Positions 1 to 8,504 of a DNA stretch of 64,000 nt are shown piece after piece. Made by a program: the position numbers and the translations under genes. The notes below the pieces were generated by a model. The model searched no databases and had not been told where the DNA came from. It worked only from the letters and a program-made list of their open reading frames with translations. Origin of the DNA: Pelagibacteraceae bacterium (GTDB lineage Bacteria > Pseudomonadota > Alphaproteobacteria > Pelagibacterales > Pelagibacteraceae); NCBI GenBank assembly GCA_018402735.1, contig JAGYIF010000002.1, forward strand, positions 1 through 64,000, read 5' to 3'. Position 1 is the first letter of the stretch; the number at the start of each line of letters is the position of its first letter.

Positions 1-658
1 TAACCATGTTATCCAGGTTGAGATCCACTGCGCTGCCAGTCACGGTATTTCCCACCTCGATGCCATCGATATAGAGCCGCAGGCTTTGAAGCGATCTGTC
101 ATAGCTGAAGGCCACGTGATACCAGGTATTCTCTTGAATCGGGCTGTTAGCACCGTTGAGCTTGATCTCACCGGTCCTGATATCGATCACCATCCCCGTC
201 ACGGTGTTATCTCTGCCATACTCTAACAAAAAGTGAGGCGTTCCATTCGCGTATTGCGTACTATGAAAAATCGCTTGGCTACCTGGAGAGTTGGCATCGT
301 TCGTCCTGACCCATGCTGATACGGTGGCATTTGAGTAACTACCCATGGCCGGAACCGTGGCGTATTGATTCGACACATGATTTAGATTGATGGCCTGCTG
401 GATGACCCCCGCCGCATAAGTTGGGCTACTGATCGGTGTCGCATTAAAAGTACCCTGCGAATCATTCACGTTGTTTTGAAAATCCCAAACGCTAACCAGA
501 GCACCATAGGATTGGAGAGTGTGACCACCAAGAAAAGTTGCAAAAACCACCGCATGCCACACCCCCGTAATCCCCGCGGTTCGTTCCAAAATAAAAGCGA
601 ACAAGGCACCGAAAGCGCCGCTTTTCACACCGTTGACCTTGAACCCCTTCGATTTCAT
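1..658 (-). CDS. LamG-domain secreted protein, 5' part (runs off the window)
   Basis: An open frame from ATG at 658 reads leftwards for 219 codons and leaves the window without a stop, so only the N-terminus is visible. After a weakly hydrophobic N-terminal stretch of about 50 residues comes a concanavalin A-like/LamG fold. Its signs are a VWDFQNNVNDSQG opening strand, a YATVPAMGSYSNATVSAWV strand, and the signature NTWYHVAFSYD followed by LRLYIDGIEVG. LamG domains bind glycans or act as structural jelly rolls in large exported proteins. In this phylum they often precede a PEP-CTERM or passenger region, which cannot be checked here. Confident about the fold, not about substrate or full length. 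Confidence 0.8.
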   Translation of the reverse strand, partial: MKSKGFKVNGVKSGAFGALFAFILERTAGITGVWHAVVFATFLGGHTLQSYGALVSVWDFQNNVNDSQGTFNATPISSPTYAAGVIQQAINLNHVSNQYATVPAMGSYSNATVSAWVRTNDANSPGSQAIFHSTQYANGTPHFLLEYGRDNTVTGMVIDIRTGEIKLNGANSPIQENTWYHVAFSYDRSLQSLRLYIDGIEVGNTVTGSAVDLNLDNMV

Positions 659-765
659 TATGAGGTTTTTCCGGTTGACTGTTATGGATTGCATACTGCA
701 GGAGTTTACTTTTTGTGTGAAGGCCGTTGAAAGAGGCGGGGGAAAAGGGGATTTGGGTAAAGCTG

Positions 766-790
766 AAATGCTGAAAACTGAAACGCTGAT
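766..790. repeat. Short intergenic repeat, copy 1 of 2
   Basis: A segment reading GAAATGCTGAAAACTGAAAC lies in the gene-free stretch 659-991 and recurs almost exactly at about 34011-34035, also between genes. Apart from this and the palindrome at 854-867, nothing coding was seen in 659-991. Confidence 0.5.
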
Positions 791-853
791 CAATTGTAGC
801 TCTCCGAGCCGCCCTGCCAAGAATTCTTTCGTGAAGGTTTTGGCACAGATGAG

Positions 854-867
854 GGGACTTCAGTCCC
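854..867. repeat. Small palindrome (GGGACT/AGTCCC)
   Basis: GGGACT, a two-base loop and AGTCCC form a compact hairpin in the gene-free stretch between the LamG gene and the toxin-antitoxin pair. It resembles REP-type dispersed palindromes; it has no T-run, so it is not an obvious terminator. Confidence 0.45.
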
Positions 868-991
868 AACCCCTGATTTTGCGTTGGGTGCCGCGTAGGA
901 GCAAATTACAGCCGCGCAAGGGATGCCGGTATCCCCTCCTCTCACAAGACCATTCCGTCCGTTAGGCATCGTTCGCGCGGATGGAACGGGA

Positions 992-1138
992 TCACTTGAC
1001 CTCCACTCCGTTGAGGATCACGCGCCGCTTCTTGCGGTCGTAGCGGAGGGTGTTTTCCCACTGGCCTTCCTTGGGCACCATCTTCAGAAAGCCCGGCTTC
1101 ATGAATTCGGCTTCATGAATTGTGCCGTCATGGGCAAA
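992..1138 (-). pseudogene. C-terminal remnant of an unidentified gene
   Basis: A 48-codon open stretch ends with a clean stop at 992-994 and reads FAHDGTIHEAEFMKPGFLKM, then a charged tail ending NGVEVK. It has no start codon or upstream domain. Its 5' side overlaps the end of the PIN toxin gene, which is read in another frame. The composition looks coding, but the family is not recognised. Most likely it is what remains of a gene truncated when the toxin-antitoxin pair landed here. Confidence 0.4.
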
Positions 1139-1529
1139 TCAACTTCACCTTCGGGAAATACGTCCGATACCGGGCGGCATCGCGTGTCAACAACACCAGC
1201 CCTTCCGCCTCTGCATGGGCACCGATGAAAAAGTCGGGCAGTGGAGCTGTCCGTTGGCCGCCGGATTTGCGGTAGGCCTGAAACGCACGGGCCGCAGGAA
1301 ATCCTGCCGAAAACGGTAAGGTCAGGCGGCGGAAATCCGAGGGAGGGACCAGATTCAAATCCAGTTCCCGCGCGTTCCGGTAGAGCGGGGCGAGTTCAGC
1401 GTAGATGACCGGATTGATGGCGGCCTCCCGCGTGTTGATCAAGGAAGCAAGCTGCCCGCTCGACCATTCAAACCAAACCGCGTCCTGGGTCGCGATATCG
1501 AGCAGCACGTTGGTATCGACTAGAACCAT
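1128..1529 (-). CDS. PIN-domain toxin (VapC-like)
   Basis: 133 residues, the normal size for VapC toxins, which are Mg-dependent RNases. The N-terminus MVLVDTNVLLDIA supplies the first catalytic Asp. An Asp-rich C-terminal half (DFFIGAHAEAEGLVLLTRDA) fits the second and third acidic positions of the PIN fold. The gene lies 4 bp downstream of the AbrB-type gene and is read in the same direction, the standard antitoxin-toxin order. Its tail overlaps an unrelated gene remnant, which suggests recent insertion. Confident about family and pairing; target RNA unknown. Confidence 0.88.
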   Translation of the reverse strand: MVLVDTNVLLDIATQDAVWFEWSSGQLASLINTREAAINPVIYAELAPLYRNARELDLNLVPPSDFRRLTLPFSAGFPAARAFQAYRKSGGQRTAPLPDFFIGAHAEAEGLVLLTRDAARYRTYFPKVKLICP

Positions 1530-1533
1530 GGGC

Positions 1534-1773
1534 TCAATCCTCCCCTCGGGTCATTGCCATGATTTCATCCGTGGTCATGCCTTTTTGGGCCGAACCCGCC
1601 GCCTTGGCCAGCCAATGATCGAAGGCGCTCGCCTTCTTCCGGCTCCGCTTGCGCGGCTTCATCTGCAGAGTCCCTTCTGTGGCGACAAACTCAACCTCGG
1701 TTCCCGGTCGCAACCCGAAGCGTTCGCGCATGGCGATAGGAATGGTGATTTGGCCTTTGACCGTCACTTTCAT
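1534..1773 (-). CDS. AbrB/MazE-type antitoxin
   Basis: 79 residues. The start chosen is the ATG opening MKVTVKGQITIP, because a SpoVT/AbrB swapped-hairpin DNA-binding domain normally begins there (KGQITIPIAMRERFGLRPG). The frame stays open upstream to 1872, but that extension is not conserved-looking. The C-terminal half, KASAFDHWLAKAAG onward, would wrap the toxin. Such antitoxins neutralise the partner PIN RNase and repress their own operon. A pair of direct repeats sits directly upstream. Confidence 0.85.
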   Translation of the reverse strand: MKVTVKGQITIPIAMRERFGLRPGTEVEFVATEGTLQMKPRKRSRKKASAFDHWLAKAAGSAQKGMTTDEIMAMTRGED

Positions 1774-1780
1774 GTGATAA

Positions 1781-1804
1781 GTATTACTTCCAAGGGTATT
1801 ACTT
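1781..1804 (-). promoter_or_regulatory. Candidate autoregulatory operator of the AbrB/PIN pair
   Basis: The nonamer GTATTACTT occurs at 1781-1789 and again at 1796-1804, 15 bp apart, just upstream of the antitoxin start. Direct repeats in this position fit a site bound by the AbrB-type antitoxin. Binding itself is inference. Confidence 0.45.
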
Positions 1805-2255
1805 GTCAAGTTATTTGGTTTTACTTTATGCGGGATATGCTTATCCGGGAACCGTCGGTTTCTTCTTTGCATTGGACGAGGACAAGTCGGCGTTCGAGGC
1901 TGCGGCGGGCAATCCGATACGTACCATGAACCTAGTAGGTGGCACGGTGGTGTTCGAATACAGGGTGGGTGCGCACCGGGTGATCGCGGCCAAGATGGGG
2001 TCGGGATGTGTGAATACTGCGGTCACCGTAGCGCGTGTGCTTGCCTTGAGTCCGGTGGACCGGATTATATCCACGGGGCCGGCCGGAGCCATAGGTGATA
2101 AGGCGGATGAGAAGGCGAGCGAGGACTTCTCCGCTTTTCTCAAGAGCTATGATGGGGCGGGCGGGAAAATGGTGGCGGAGCTGGTCAAGGCGATGCCTGT
2201 CGGCGAGGACGAGCCGGCTGCGCATGACGCGCTGCGGGTGTTGATCAATGAGTGA
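1803..2255 (+). pseudogene. Truncated nucleoside phosphorylase-like gene
   Basis: The frame encodes GFFFALDEDKSAFEAAAG and then ISTGPAGAIGDK, matching the start and central phosphate/purine-site region of MTA/SAH nucleosidase-type phosphorylases. After about 100 residues it jumps to a C-terminal-looking tail (PAAHDALRVLINE). At about 150 residues it is far shorter than the usual 210-260, so an internal deletion is likely. The only start is a TTG inside the toxin-antitoxin operator. Probably non-functional; the family call is moderate. Confidence 0.5.
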
Positions 2256-2409
2256 GCGGCGGTTTTGATAAGGCACCACCCGCTTTTTGAAAAACTAACA
2301 CACCGGATTTCCGGACTTTCCGGGATGAACTACTAAATATGCCGTAGTTTTGGGGTTGACGGTGCCATGGGTGGCGGTAGGCTGTGGTGCATTGTTTCCC
2401 GTTTCACCC

Positions 2410-2901
2410 ATGCGATGCGTCCAATGCGGCTCCCAGAAAGACAAAGTGCTCGACTCGCGCTCCTCGAAAGACGGAACGACGATTCGGCGGCGCAGGGAAT
2501 GCCTGAAATGCACTTACCGGTATACAACGTACGAGCAGATCGAGCGCACCGAGCTGCGCGTGGTGAAGAGGGACGGCACGCGCGAGTCCTTGAACCGCGA
2601 GAAGCTGATGGGCGGCTTGATCAAGGCCTGCGAGAAACGGCCCGTCTCGATGGAGCGCCTCGACCGCGCGGTGGAGGAGATCTTGACCGATCTCCACAAG
2701 GACCATCTCAGCGAGGTGCCCTCCGCGTCCATCGGCGCGAAGGTGATGGACAAGCTCCACCAGATCGATCCGGTGGCCTACGTCCGCTACGTTTCCGTTT
2801 ACCGGCAGTTCGAGAACGTCAACGAGTTCATCGCCGAGATCCAATCCCTCTCCCGCCGCGCCGCTCGCGACACCTTCCAGCGCCGCCTCTTCAAGGAATG
2901 A
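2410..2901 (+). CDS. nrdR: Ribonucleotide reductase repressor NrdR
   Basis: 163 residues. The start is the ATG opening MRCVQCG. An N-terminal zinc ribbon uses C3, C6, C31 and C34 (ECLKCTYRYTTYE is typical of the family). An ATP-cone domain follows from about residue 47, with VVKRDGTRESLNREKL as its signature. NrdR binds ATP/dATP and represses ribonucleotide reductase genes by binding NrdR boxes. No NrdR box pair was recognised by eye nearby. The short open frame upstream of the chosen start is ignored because the zinc finger must begin at the N-terminus. Confidence 0.95.
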   Translation: MRCVQCGSQKDKVLDSRSSKDGTTIRRRRECLKCTYRYTTYEQIERTELRVVKRDGTRESLNREKLMGGLIKACEKRPVSMERLDRAVEEILTDLHKDHLSEVPSASIGAKVMDKLHQIDPVAYVRYVSVYRQFENVNEFIAEIQSLSRRAARDTFQRRLFKE

Positions 2902-2933
2902 GCCTTTGCTGTTAGAAAACCCCCGTCACCGTT

Positions 2934-3470
2934 TTGATCTCCTTCATCGGCAACCGCCCCGCACTCCAGATCGGCCCCTACCAGGTGCTCGATTACGATA
3001 CCGCGTGGCTGGAAGACGCCCTGCGCCGCGCCGCCCGCGCGGCCGACCATGAGGATTTCCCGCTGATCCCGGAAATCCGCAACGGCATGGAGCTTTACCT
3101 GGAGAACCAGTGCGCGCTGCGGCTGCTGCATCTGGAGGATCTCTTCGAGCGGATGCGGAAAATGCTGGTGAAGATCGGCTGCGAGCGCATCGCGGAAAAG
3201 CTGGAGCCGCTAGCCCCGCCGCTCACCGTCTCGCTGGTCGAGGCCGCGCGCTCCGCCGGCAACGGTTTCGAGCTGGCGTTTTTCGAAACGATCCGTGCGG
3301 ATCTTTCTCAGCTCCGCGAGGTGGGCGCGGAGGACATCCGCTTCACCGGCCTGCGCGAGAGCACGATGATCCTCCGTGGGAAATCGAAGTGGACACGCCA
3401 GTGCGACGCTCTCCTCGCGGAGATCGCCGCATTCATCCAATCCACCGGCACCCTGCGTGTCAGGGCTTAG
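2934..3470 (+). CDS. Hypothetical protein downstream of nrdR
   Basis: About 178 residues, starting at a TTG 32 bp after nrdR; no ATG fits the first conserved-looking residues (ISFIGNRPALQIGPYQVLD). Sequence is soluble and helix-rich with an acidic, Leu-rich centre and no signal peptide or transmembrane span. Codon use matches the neighbours, so it is probably real and co-transcribed with nrdR. I do not recognise the family and assign no function. Confidence 0.65.
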   Translation: MISFIGNRPALQIGPYQVLDYDTAWLEDALRRAARAADHEDFPLIPEIRNGMELYLENQCALRLLHLEDLFERMRKMLVKIGCERIAEKLEPLAPPLTVSLVEAARSAGNGFELAFFETIRADLSQLREVGAEDIRFTGLRESTMILRGKSKWTRQCDALLAEIAAFIQSTGTLRVRA

Positions 3471-3561
3471 CGGTTTCCCAACATTCATAACGGCTTGCGA
3501 CTCGAGGATCAGGAAGGGGCTTTTCGCCATAGAGGCGTGGAGAAACCGGAGCTTCAAGGAG

Positions 3562-3593
3562 CCGCCGCGAAGGGACTCGCGCTGTCGCGGCGG
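3562..3593. repeat. Palindrome in the nrdR-ribD gap
   Basis: CCGCCGCGA at 3562-3570 pairs with TCGCGGCGG at 3585-3593 across a 14-base loop. It is the only structure seen in the gene-free stretch 3471-3745. It could be a dispersed REP-type repeat or help end transcription, but there is no T-run. Confidence 0.4.
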
Positions 3594-3745
3594 CGGACTT
3601 CGTCGGATGTCCATGTCCATGGGTTCATGCCTTTCCGGGTGAGAGATAGCCTGCGGAGTTTCCGGGTGCAGTGATGCCGTGCTAACACAACCGCCCCGCT
3701 ACACCGCGCTGGACTTGGTCAAAGGGTACAGCCATTTTTCCGGAG

Positions 3746-4771
3746 ATGACGGATGATGAATGGATGGCTCTGGCGCTGGTGGAGGCGCGCAAGGGTGTGG
3801 GCCGGACGGCACCGAACCCTCCGGTAGGGGCGGTGGTGGTGAGAGATGGGAAATTTCTCGGCGCGGGATGGCACCGGCGGGCGGGGTTGCCGCACGCGGA
3901 GGTGGAGGCGATGGCAGCGGCGCAGGCGGTGCATGGGAAAGGATGCCTGGCGGGGGCGACGGCTTATGTGACGCTGGAGCCATGCTCGACGGTGGGAAAG
4001 ACCCTGGCGTGCACGGGCGGGCTGATCGCGGCGGGGGTTTCCCGGGTGGTTTACGGCTGTGTAGATCCGAATCCGTTGCACGCGGGCGCGGCGGATGGCA
4101 TTTTGGAAAAGGCGGGGATCGAGGTGCGGGCGGGGGTTTTGGAAAAGGAATGCGGGGAAATGCTCCGACCCTTCGCGAAGGTGCAGCGGACGGGCTTGCC
4201 GTGGGTGATCTGGAAGTGCGCGATGTCGCTGGACGGGCGGATCACGAGGCCGGAGGGCGAAGGGCAGTGGTTGAGCGGCGAGGAATCGCGCGCGGATGTG
4301 CAACGGCTACGGGCGGAGGTGGATGCGATCCTGACCAGCGGCGAGACGGTGCGCCGCGACAAGCCGGCCCTGACCATCCGCGTGCCGGAACTGCTGGAGG
4401 GACGCGCGCAGCCCTGGCGGGTGGTTCTCACGGACAGGCCGAAATCCATGCCGGACGACGCGCCGCTTTTCACCGACGAGTGGAAGGCCAGGACGTTGGT
4501 CCACAGCGGCGGCTTGGAGGAAACACTGCGCGAACTCGCGGGCGAGCGCGGCGTCCTTTCCGTGATGATCGAGGCGGGCGGGAAACTCTCCGCCGCGATG
4601 TTCGCCGCCGGGCTGGTGGACGAGGCGGTGATTTACCATGCGCCCGTTCTCTGCGGTGGCGGCACGCTCCCGGCACTGGCGGGTGGTTTCCCGGCATCCG
4701 TGAAGCTGCGGGAGGTGACGTGGAAAAACTTCGGCGCGGATCTGAGGATGCGGGGGTTGATCGCCAAATGA
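3746..4771 (+). CDS. ribD: Riboflavin biosynthesis deaminase/reductase RibD
   Basis: 341 residues, two domains. The N-terminal cytidine-deaminase fold (about 1-145) carries the zinc motif H50-A-E52 and P79-C80...C89. It deaminates the pyrimidine intermediate after GTP cyclohydrolase II. The C-terminal domain (about 146-341) is the NADPH-dependent DHFR-like reductase, with the family opening WVIWKCAMSLDGRI and a late DEAVIYHAPVLCGGG. No FMN riboswitch was recognised upstream, and no other rib genes are adjacent. Confidence 0.94.
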   Translation: MTDDEWMALALVEARKGVGRTAPNPPVGAVVVRDGKFLGAGWHRRAGLPHAEVEAMAAAQAVHGKGCLAGATAYVTLEPCSTVGKTLACTGGLIAAGVSRVVYGCVDPNPLHAGAADGILEKAGIEVRAGVLEKECGEMLRPFAKVQRTGLPWVIWKCAMSLDGRITRPEGEGQWLSGEESRADVQRLRAEVDAILTSGETVRRDKPALTIRVPELLEGRAQPWRVVLTDRPKSMPDDAPLFTDEWKARTLVHSGGLEETLRELAGERGVLSVMIEAGGKLSAAMFAAGLVDEAVIYHAPVLCGGGTLPALAGGFPASVKLREVTWKNFGADLRMRGLIAK

Positions 4772-4806
4772 GTTGAAGTCCCGGCGCGGTTTGCTAGCTT
4801 CCGGAC

Positions 4807-5004
4807 ATGGGTATCCTGGAACTGAAAAACGCGGTGAAGACGCTGCCGCCCGGCGAACTCTCGGAGTTTTCCGCATGGCTGGAGGAACTGGTGGCTGATC
4901 AGTGGGACGCGGATTTCGAGTCCGATGCGCTCGGAGGCAAGCTCGATGAGCTTGGAAAGGCGGCGGATGCGGATTTCGAAGCGGGCCGGTGCCGGGAGCT
5001 ATGA
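4807..5004 (+). CDS. Small antitoxin-like protein
   Basis: 65 residues, acidic and helical (LPPGELSEFSAWLEELVADQWD), with no visible DNA-binding motif. It overlaps the next gene by 4 bp (ATGA). The product of that gene looks like a RelE-type toxin, so the pair fits a toxin-antitoxin unit with the antitoxin first. The LPPGELSEF-like segment is typical of small RelE-family partners. Assignment rests mainly on size and context. Confidence 0.6.
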   Translation: MGILELKNAVKTLPPGELSEFSAWLEELVADQWDADFESDALGGKLDELGKAADADFEAGRCREL

Positions 5005-5261
5005 AGCATTTCGCCTCACCGAGGTTCTGGGAAGCATACGACAAGCTGCCCCTGCACATCAGGAAACTCGCGGATAAGAATTTCGAGATCTTCAAGAGCC
5101 ATCCCGAGAACCCGAACCTGCGGTTGAAAAAGGTGGGGGTGTTCTGTTCGGCTCGTGTGGGGGCGCACTACCGGGCGATCGCCAAAGACCGGCCCGAGGG
5201 ACTCGTCTGGATCTGGATCGGACACCACACGGAGTATGACAAACTGCTGAAAAAAGGATGA
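5001..5261 (+). CDS. RelE/HigB-like toxin
   Basis: 86 residues, starting at the ATG that overlaps the antitoxin stop. Basic, with a RelE-like layout: an N-terminal helix pair (FWEAYDKLPLHIRKLADKNF), a central NLRLKKVGVFCSARVGAHYRA strand pair and a C-terminal WIWIGHHTEYDKLL. RelE-family proteins cleave mRNA in the ribosome. Its own stop overlaps the ABC ATPase start by 4 bp, so the three genes are translationally chained, although the ABC gene is functionally unrelated. Confidence 0.72.
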   Translation: MKHFASPRFWEAYDKLPLHIRKLADKNFEIFKSHPENPNLRLKKVGVFCSARVGAHYRAIAKDRPEGLVWIWIGHHTEYDKLLKKG

Positions 5262-6043
5262 GCGAACCGTTTTTCGAAACCACCCACGCCAAGGTCTGGC
5301 GCGGGGATGTGGTGGCGCTGCGCGGGCTGGATCTCACGCTGCGGATCGGGGAGAGCGTGGCGATCCTCGGCGCGAACGGCGCGGGGAAAAGCAGCCTGCT
5401 GAAACTGATGACCGGCGAGCTGCGGGCGGAGGCGAATCCGGGGACTTCGGTCCGGCTTTTCGGCGGGGAGCTGTGGTGCCTTGAGGAGCTGCGGCACCGG
5501 ATCGGGATCGTGATGCCGGAGGAGGTGGAGCGGTTCCATCCGGCGGAGATCGCCGCAGATGTGGTGATCTCGGCATTCCGGGGTGCCTACGGGCGGACGC
5601 GGGACATGCGTTTCAGCGCCGCCGAGAAAGCACTGGCCGCGAAGGCGATGGCGGACGTGGGGATCACGGAGCTGGCGGGGCGGGAGTTCGGGCACCTTTC
5701 CTCGGGAGAAAAACGGCGATTCCTGATCGCCCGCGCGCTCGTCCACCGTCCGGAGGCGCTGGTGCTCGACGAGCCATCGACCGCGCTTGATTTCGCGGCG
5801 CGGCTGAAACTTCTGGAGACGCTGCGCGGGATCGCTGCGGGCGGGGCGACGCTGACCCTCGTGACCCACGACCCCGGCGAGATCCTGCCGGAAATCACGC
5901 GGGTGATTTTGCTCAGGGACGGCCGCGTGATCGGCGACGGGCCGAAGCGGCAGACGCTGAACGACCGCTCGCTGAGCGAACTTTACGCGATGCGGCTGAG
6001 GCTTTCGTGGTCGCGGGGCTGGGCGGTGGTCAGGCCGGTTTAG
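5258..6043 (+). CDS. ABC transporter ATP-binding protein
   Basis: 261 residues forming one nucleotide-binding domain. Walker A is GANGAGKS (38-45), the signature is LSSGEKRR, Walker B is LVLDEPS and the switch is THD. It resembles the ModF/iron-siderophore group of standalone ATPases. There is no permease or binding protein beside it, so the partner must lie elsewhere or it acts alone. It starts inside the toxin stop codon (ATGA) and ends 14 bp into the convergent yidD. Confidence 0.85.
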   Translation: MSEPFFETTHAKVWRGDVVALRGLDLTLRIGESVAILGANGAGKSSLLKLMTGELRAEANPGTSVRLFGGELWCLEELRHRIGIVMPEEVERFHPAEIAADVVISAFRGAYGRTRDMRFSAAEKALAAKAMADVGITELAGREFGHLSSGEKRRFLIARALVHRPEALVLDEPSTALDFAARLKLLETLRGIAAGGATLTLVTHDPGEILPEITRVILLRDGRVIGDGPKRQTLNDRSLSELYAMRLRLSWSRGWAVVRPV

Positions 6044-6305
6044 AGGGCTTTTTCGGAACCGGATCGTATCCATGCGTGCCCCATGGGTGGCAGCGGAGCA
6101 GGCGACGTAGGGTGAGCCAGGTGCCTTTCAGCGCGCCGTGGACTTTGATTGCCTCGATGCCGTAGTGGCTGCATGTGGGATCGTGGCGGCATACGCCGTG
6201 GCCACCGCTCGCCATGCGCAGCCATGGGGAAATGGCGAGCTGGTAGAAGCGAATCAGCTTGGTGAGGAGCCAGGACACGCCGGAGTCTGAAATTTCAAAC
6301 TTCAA
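6030..6305 (-). CDS. yidD: Membrane insertion efficiency factor YidD
   Basis: 91 residues. The core [15 protein letters not shown], then [19 protein letters not shown] and RLLRCHPWG, is the YidD (DUF37) signature with its conserved cysteines. YidD is a small membrane-associated protein that helps YidC insert inner-membrane proteins. It usually sits between rnpA and yidC; here it stands alone, convergent with the ABC gene. The start lies within the AT-rich leader motif; a start nearer the conserved core is possible. Confidence 0.92.
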   Translation of the reverse strand: MKFEISDSGVSWLLTKLIRFYQLAISPWLRMASGGHGVCRHDPTCSHYGIEAIKVHGALKGTWLTLRRLLRCHPWGTHGYDPVPKKPSKPA

Positions 6306-6322
6306 TGTTCAACGATTCAAAC
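6289..6322. repeat. AT-rich leader motif, copy at yidD
   Basis: Runs of AAATTTCAAACTTCAA type spanning the yidD start. One of several related copies found next to gene starts (11041, 42320, 46090, 53282; weaker at 16953 and 38781). Confidence 0.4.
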
Positions 6323-6387
6323 GGATGAACCGATTTTTCCCTTTGCAACGCCTTGGTTCTGTTGTAACTGAGTCGCCCGCCTGAAAT

Positions 6388-6464
6388 GGTGGTCGTAGCT
6401 CAGTTGGTAGAGCCCCGGATTGTGATTCCGGTTGTCGCGGGTTCGAGTCCCGTCGATCACCCCA
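6388..6464 (+). tRNA. tRNA-His (GTG)
   Basis: Full cloverleaf: acceptor GTGGTCG (6389-6395) pairs with CGATCAC (6454-6460). The anticodon loop is centred on GTG, the T-arm reads GGGTTCGAGTCCC, and CCA is encoded (6462-6464). The extra 5' G at 6388 opposite C73 is the tRNA-His identity feature. Confidence 0.96.
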
Positions 6465-6532
6465 CCTTTTTTCCCGTGTCTGGCAATGGAGCCACACTCG
6501 GAGAAAGCGGTGAAAAAAAGGATATTTTCCCG

Positions 6533-7216
6533 ATGCAACCGCTGGAGAGCCGGATCCAATATAAATTTCGCAACTCGCTCCTTTTGGCGGAGGCGCTGAC
6601 CCATCCCAGCCTGGCCTATGAGTCGCAGCGTCCTCATTTCGACAACCAGCGGCTTGAATTTTTGGGCGACGCGGTCTTGCAACTCGTAGTGACGGAAGCC
6701 CTCTTTCGGCTTTTTCCCGTCGCCCCCGAAGGCCATCTCACGAAACTCCGCTCGCGCGTCGTCTCGCGCCGGGCGCTGGCGAGGTTCGCGATGGTGATCC
6801 ACCTCGGCGACTATGTATTGCTGGGGAAAGGTGAGGAGGCCACCGGCGGGCGGCGGCGGCTATCGACCTTGGCCGACGCCTTCGAGTCCCTGATCGGCGC
6901 GGTATATCTCGACACCGGACTGGATGGTGCGAAAGCGATGATCCTGAGGCTATTCGAGGCCGAGATCGAGGGCATGGTGGAGAGCCCCGACGAACGCAAC
7001 CCCAAAGGCGAACTCCAGGAATTTCTCCAGGCCATCCATCCCACGGCGCCGGTCTATCAGATTGTCAGCGAGAGCGGCCCGGATCACCGCCGCGTTTTCC
7101 AGGCAGAGGTGACATGGCAGGGAAAGCTGCTGGCTGCGGGAAAGGGCAAGAGCAAGAAGGAAGCCGAGGCGCGAGCCGCCGCCGAAGCGCTGAGGACGCG
7201 GAGCTGGGAGGGGTGA
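6533..7216 (+). CDS. rnc: Ribonuclease III
   Basis: 227 residues. The RNase III domain (about 1-150) has the signature NQRLEFLGDAVLQLVVTE, with the catalytic Glu/Asp cluster and the later ADAFESLIGAVYLD. A C-terminal double-stranded RNA-binding domain (about 153-225) ends GKGKSKKEAEARAAAEAL. The enzyme processes rRNA precursors and structured RNAs. Start chosen at the ATG giving MQPLESRIQYKF; the frame runs back through the tRNA, which cannot be coding. Confidence 0.95.
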   Translation: MQPLESRIQYKFRNSLLLAEALTHPSLAYESQRPHFDNQRLEFLGDAVLQLVVTEALFRLFPVAPEGHLTKLRSRVVSRRALARFAMVIHLGDYVLLGKGEEATGGRRRLSTLADAFESLIGAVYLDTGLDGAKAMILRLFEAEIEGMVESPDERNPKGELQEFLQAIHPTAPVYQIVSESGPDHRRVFQAEVTWQGKLLAAGKGKSKKEAEARAAAEALRTRSWEG

Positions 7217-7239
7217 GCGGAACTTTTCGCAGGGCTTGC

Positions 7240-7268
7240 TTGACCCCTTCGCTTAGCAAGGGATAAAA
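7240..7268 (+). promoter_or_regulatory. Candidate sigma70-type promoter of sucC
   Basis: TTGACC at 7240-7245 and ATAAAA at 7263-7268 are separated by exactly 17 bp, 28 bp upstream of the sucC start. This is a good match to a housekeeping promoter, judged by eye only. Confidence 0.4.
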
Positions 7269-7295
7269 GCCGCGCGGGTTTCCCCGCCACGATCC

Positions 7296-8477
7296 ATGAA
7301 CATCCACGAATACCAAGCCAAGGAGCTGTTTGACCGATTCCAAGTCCCGAGCCCGAAGGGCAAGGTGGCCTCATCCCCGGAGGAGGCCGCCGCCGCTGCC
7401 AGGGAGTTCGCGGGGGCGAAGCTGGTGATCAAAGCGCAGGTTCATGCGGGCGGGCGCGGCAAGGGTCATTTCAAGAACGGCTTCCAAGGCGGCGTGCATC
7501 TCATCGAAAGCCCAGAGCAGGCAGCAGAGTTCGCCGGGAAAATGCTCAACGAAACCCTTGTCACCGTGCAGACCGGCGAGGAAGGCCGCCTGGTGCGGAA
7601 AGTGATGATCGCCGAGGCGGTGGACATCACGCATGAATATTACCTCGCCATCCTGATGGATCGCGCCACCTGCGCGCCGATCATCGTCGCCTCCACGGCG
7701 GGCGGCATGAGTATCGAGGACGTCGCGCACGACACGCCGGAGAAAATTTTCCGCCAGGTAGTCCACCCGTTGCTCGGCCTGCAGGCGTATGAGATCCGGA
7801 AAATTTCCGCTGAGCTCGGCCTCTCTGGGGACATCGCGAAACAGTTCGGGAAACTTCTTTCCAACCTCTACAAACTTTTCATCCAGTGCGATTGCTCGAT
7901 GCTGGAGATCAACCCGCTCGTCACCACCCCCGACGGCCGCGTGTTGGCGCTGGATGCGAAGTTCGGCTTCGACGACAACGCCCTTTACCGCCACCCGGAC
8001 ATCGTCGCAATGCGCGACAAGGAAGAGGAGGATCCCCGCGAGGTCGCCGCTTCGGAATATGATCTCAACTACATCGGACTCGACGGCAACATCGCCTGCC
8101 TCGTGAACGGCGCGGGTCTCGCCATGGCGACGATGGACATCATCAAACACTACGGCGGCGAGCCGGCGAACTTCCTCGACGTGGGCGGTGGCGCTTCCAA
8201 GGAACAGGTCACGGCCGCATTTAAGATCATCCTCGGTGATCCGAACGTGAAGGGTATCCTCATCAATATTTTCGGTGGCATCATGGATTGCAACGTGATC
8301 GCCGAGGGCGTGATCGCCGCGGCCAAGGAAACCGGCCTCCCCATCCCGCTCGTTGTCCGCCTCGAAGGCAACAACGTGGAAATGGGCAAAGCCACCCTCG
8401 CCGCCTCCGGCCTCGACATCGTCACCGCCGACACCATGGCCGACGGCGCACAAAAAATCGTGAAAGCGGTTGGCTGA
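7296..8477 (+). CDS. sucC: Succinyl-CoA ligase beta subunit
   Basis: 393 residues, usual length. Opens [15 protein letters not shown], with an ATP-grasp domain ([16 protein letters not shown]). The C-terminal CoA-ligase domain contains [13 protein letters not shown], the GGGAS loop and [15 protein letters not shown]. With SucD it makes succinate and ATP/GTP from succinyl-CoA in the TCA cycle. The usual sucC-sucD junction is interrupted here by two small genes (8505-9211). Confidence 0.97.
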   Translation: MNIHEYQAKELFDRFQVPSPKGKVASSPEEAAAAAREFAGAKLVIKAQVHAGGRGKGHFKNGFQGGVHLIESPEQAAEFAGKMLNETLVTVQTGEEGRLVRKVMIAEAVDITHEYYLAILMDRATCAPIIVASTAGGMSIEDVAHDTPEKIFRQVVHPLLGLQAYEIRKISAELGLSGDIAKQFGKLLSNLYKLFIQCDCSMLEINPLVTTPDGRVLALDAKFGFDDNALYRHPDIVAMRDKEEEDPREVAASEYDLNYIGLDGNIACLVNGAGLAMATMDIIKHYGGEPANFLDVGGGASKEQVTAAFKIILGDPNVKGILINIFGGIMDCNVIAEGVIAAAKETGLPIPLVVRLEGNNVEMGKATLAASGLDIVTADTMADGAQKIVKAVG

Positions 8478-8504
8478 TTCCGGAGCTTTGGTTATCGTGC
8501 GATT

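Noticed and set aside
3640..3745. FMN riboswitch upstream of ribD
   Set aside because: None of the conserved RFN-element blocks could be found.
3760..4776. Long open frame (338 codons) overlapping ribD in another frame, Gly/Arg-rich
   Set aside because: Shadow of GC-rich codon use in ribD; composition is low complexity and no family features are seen.
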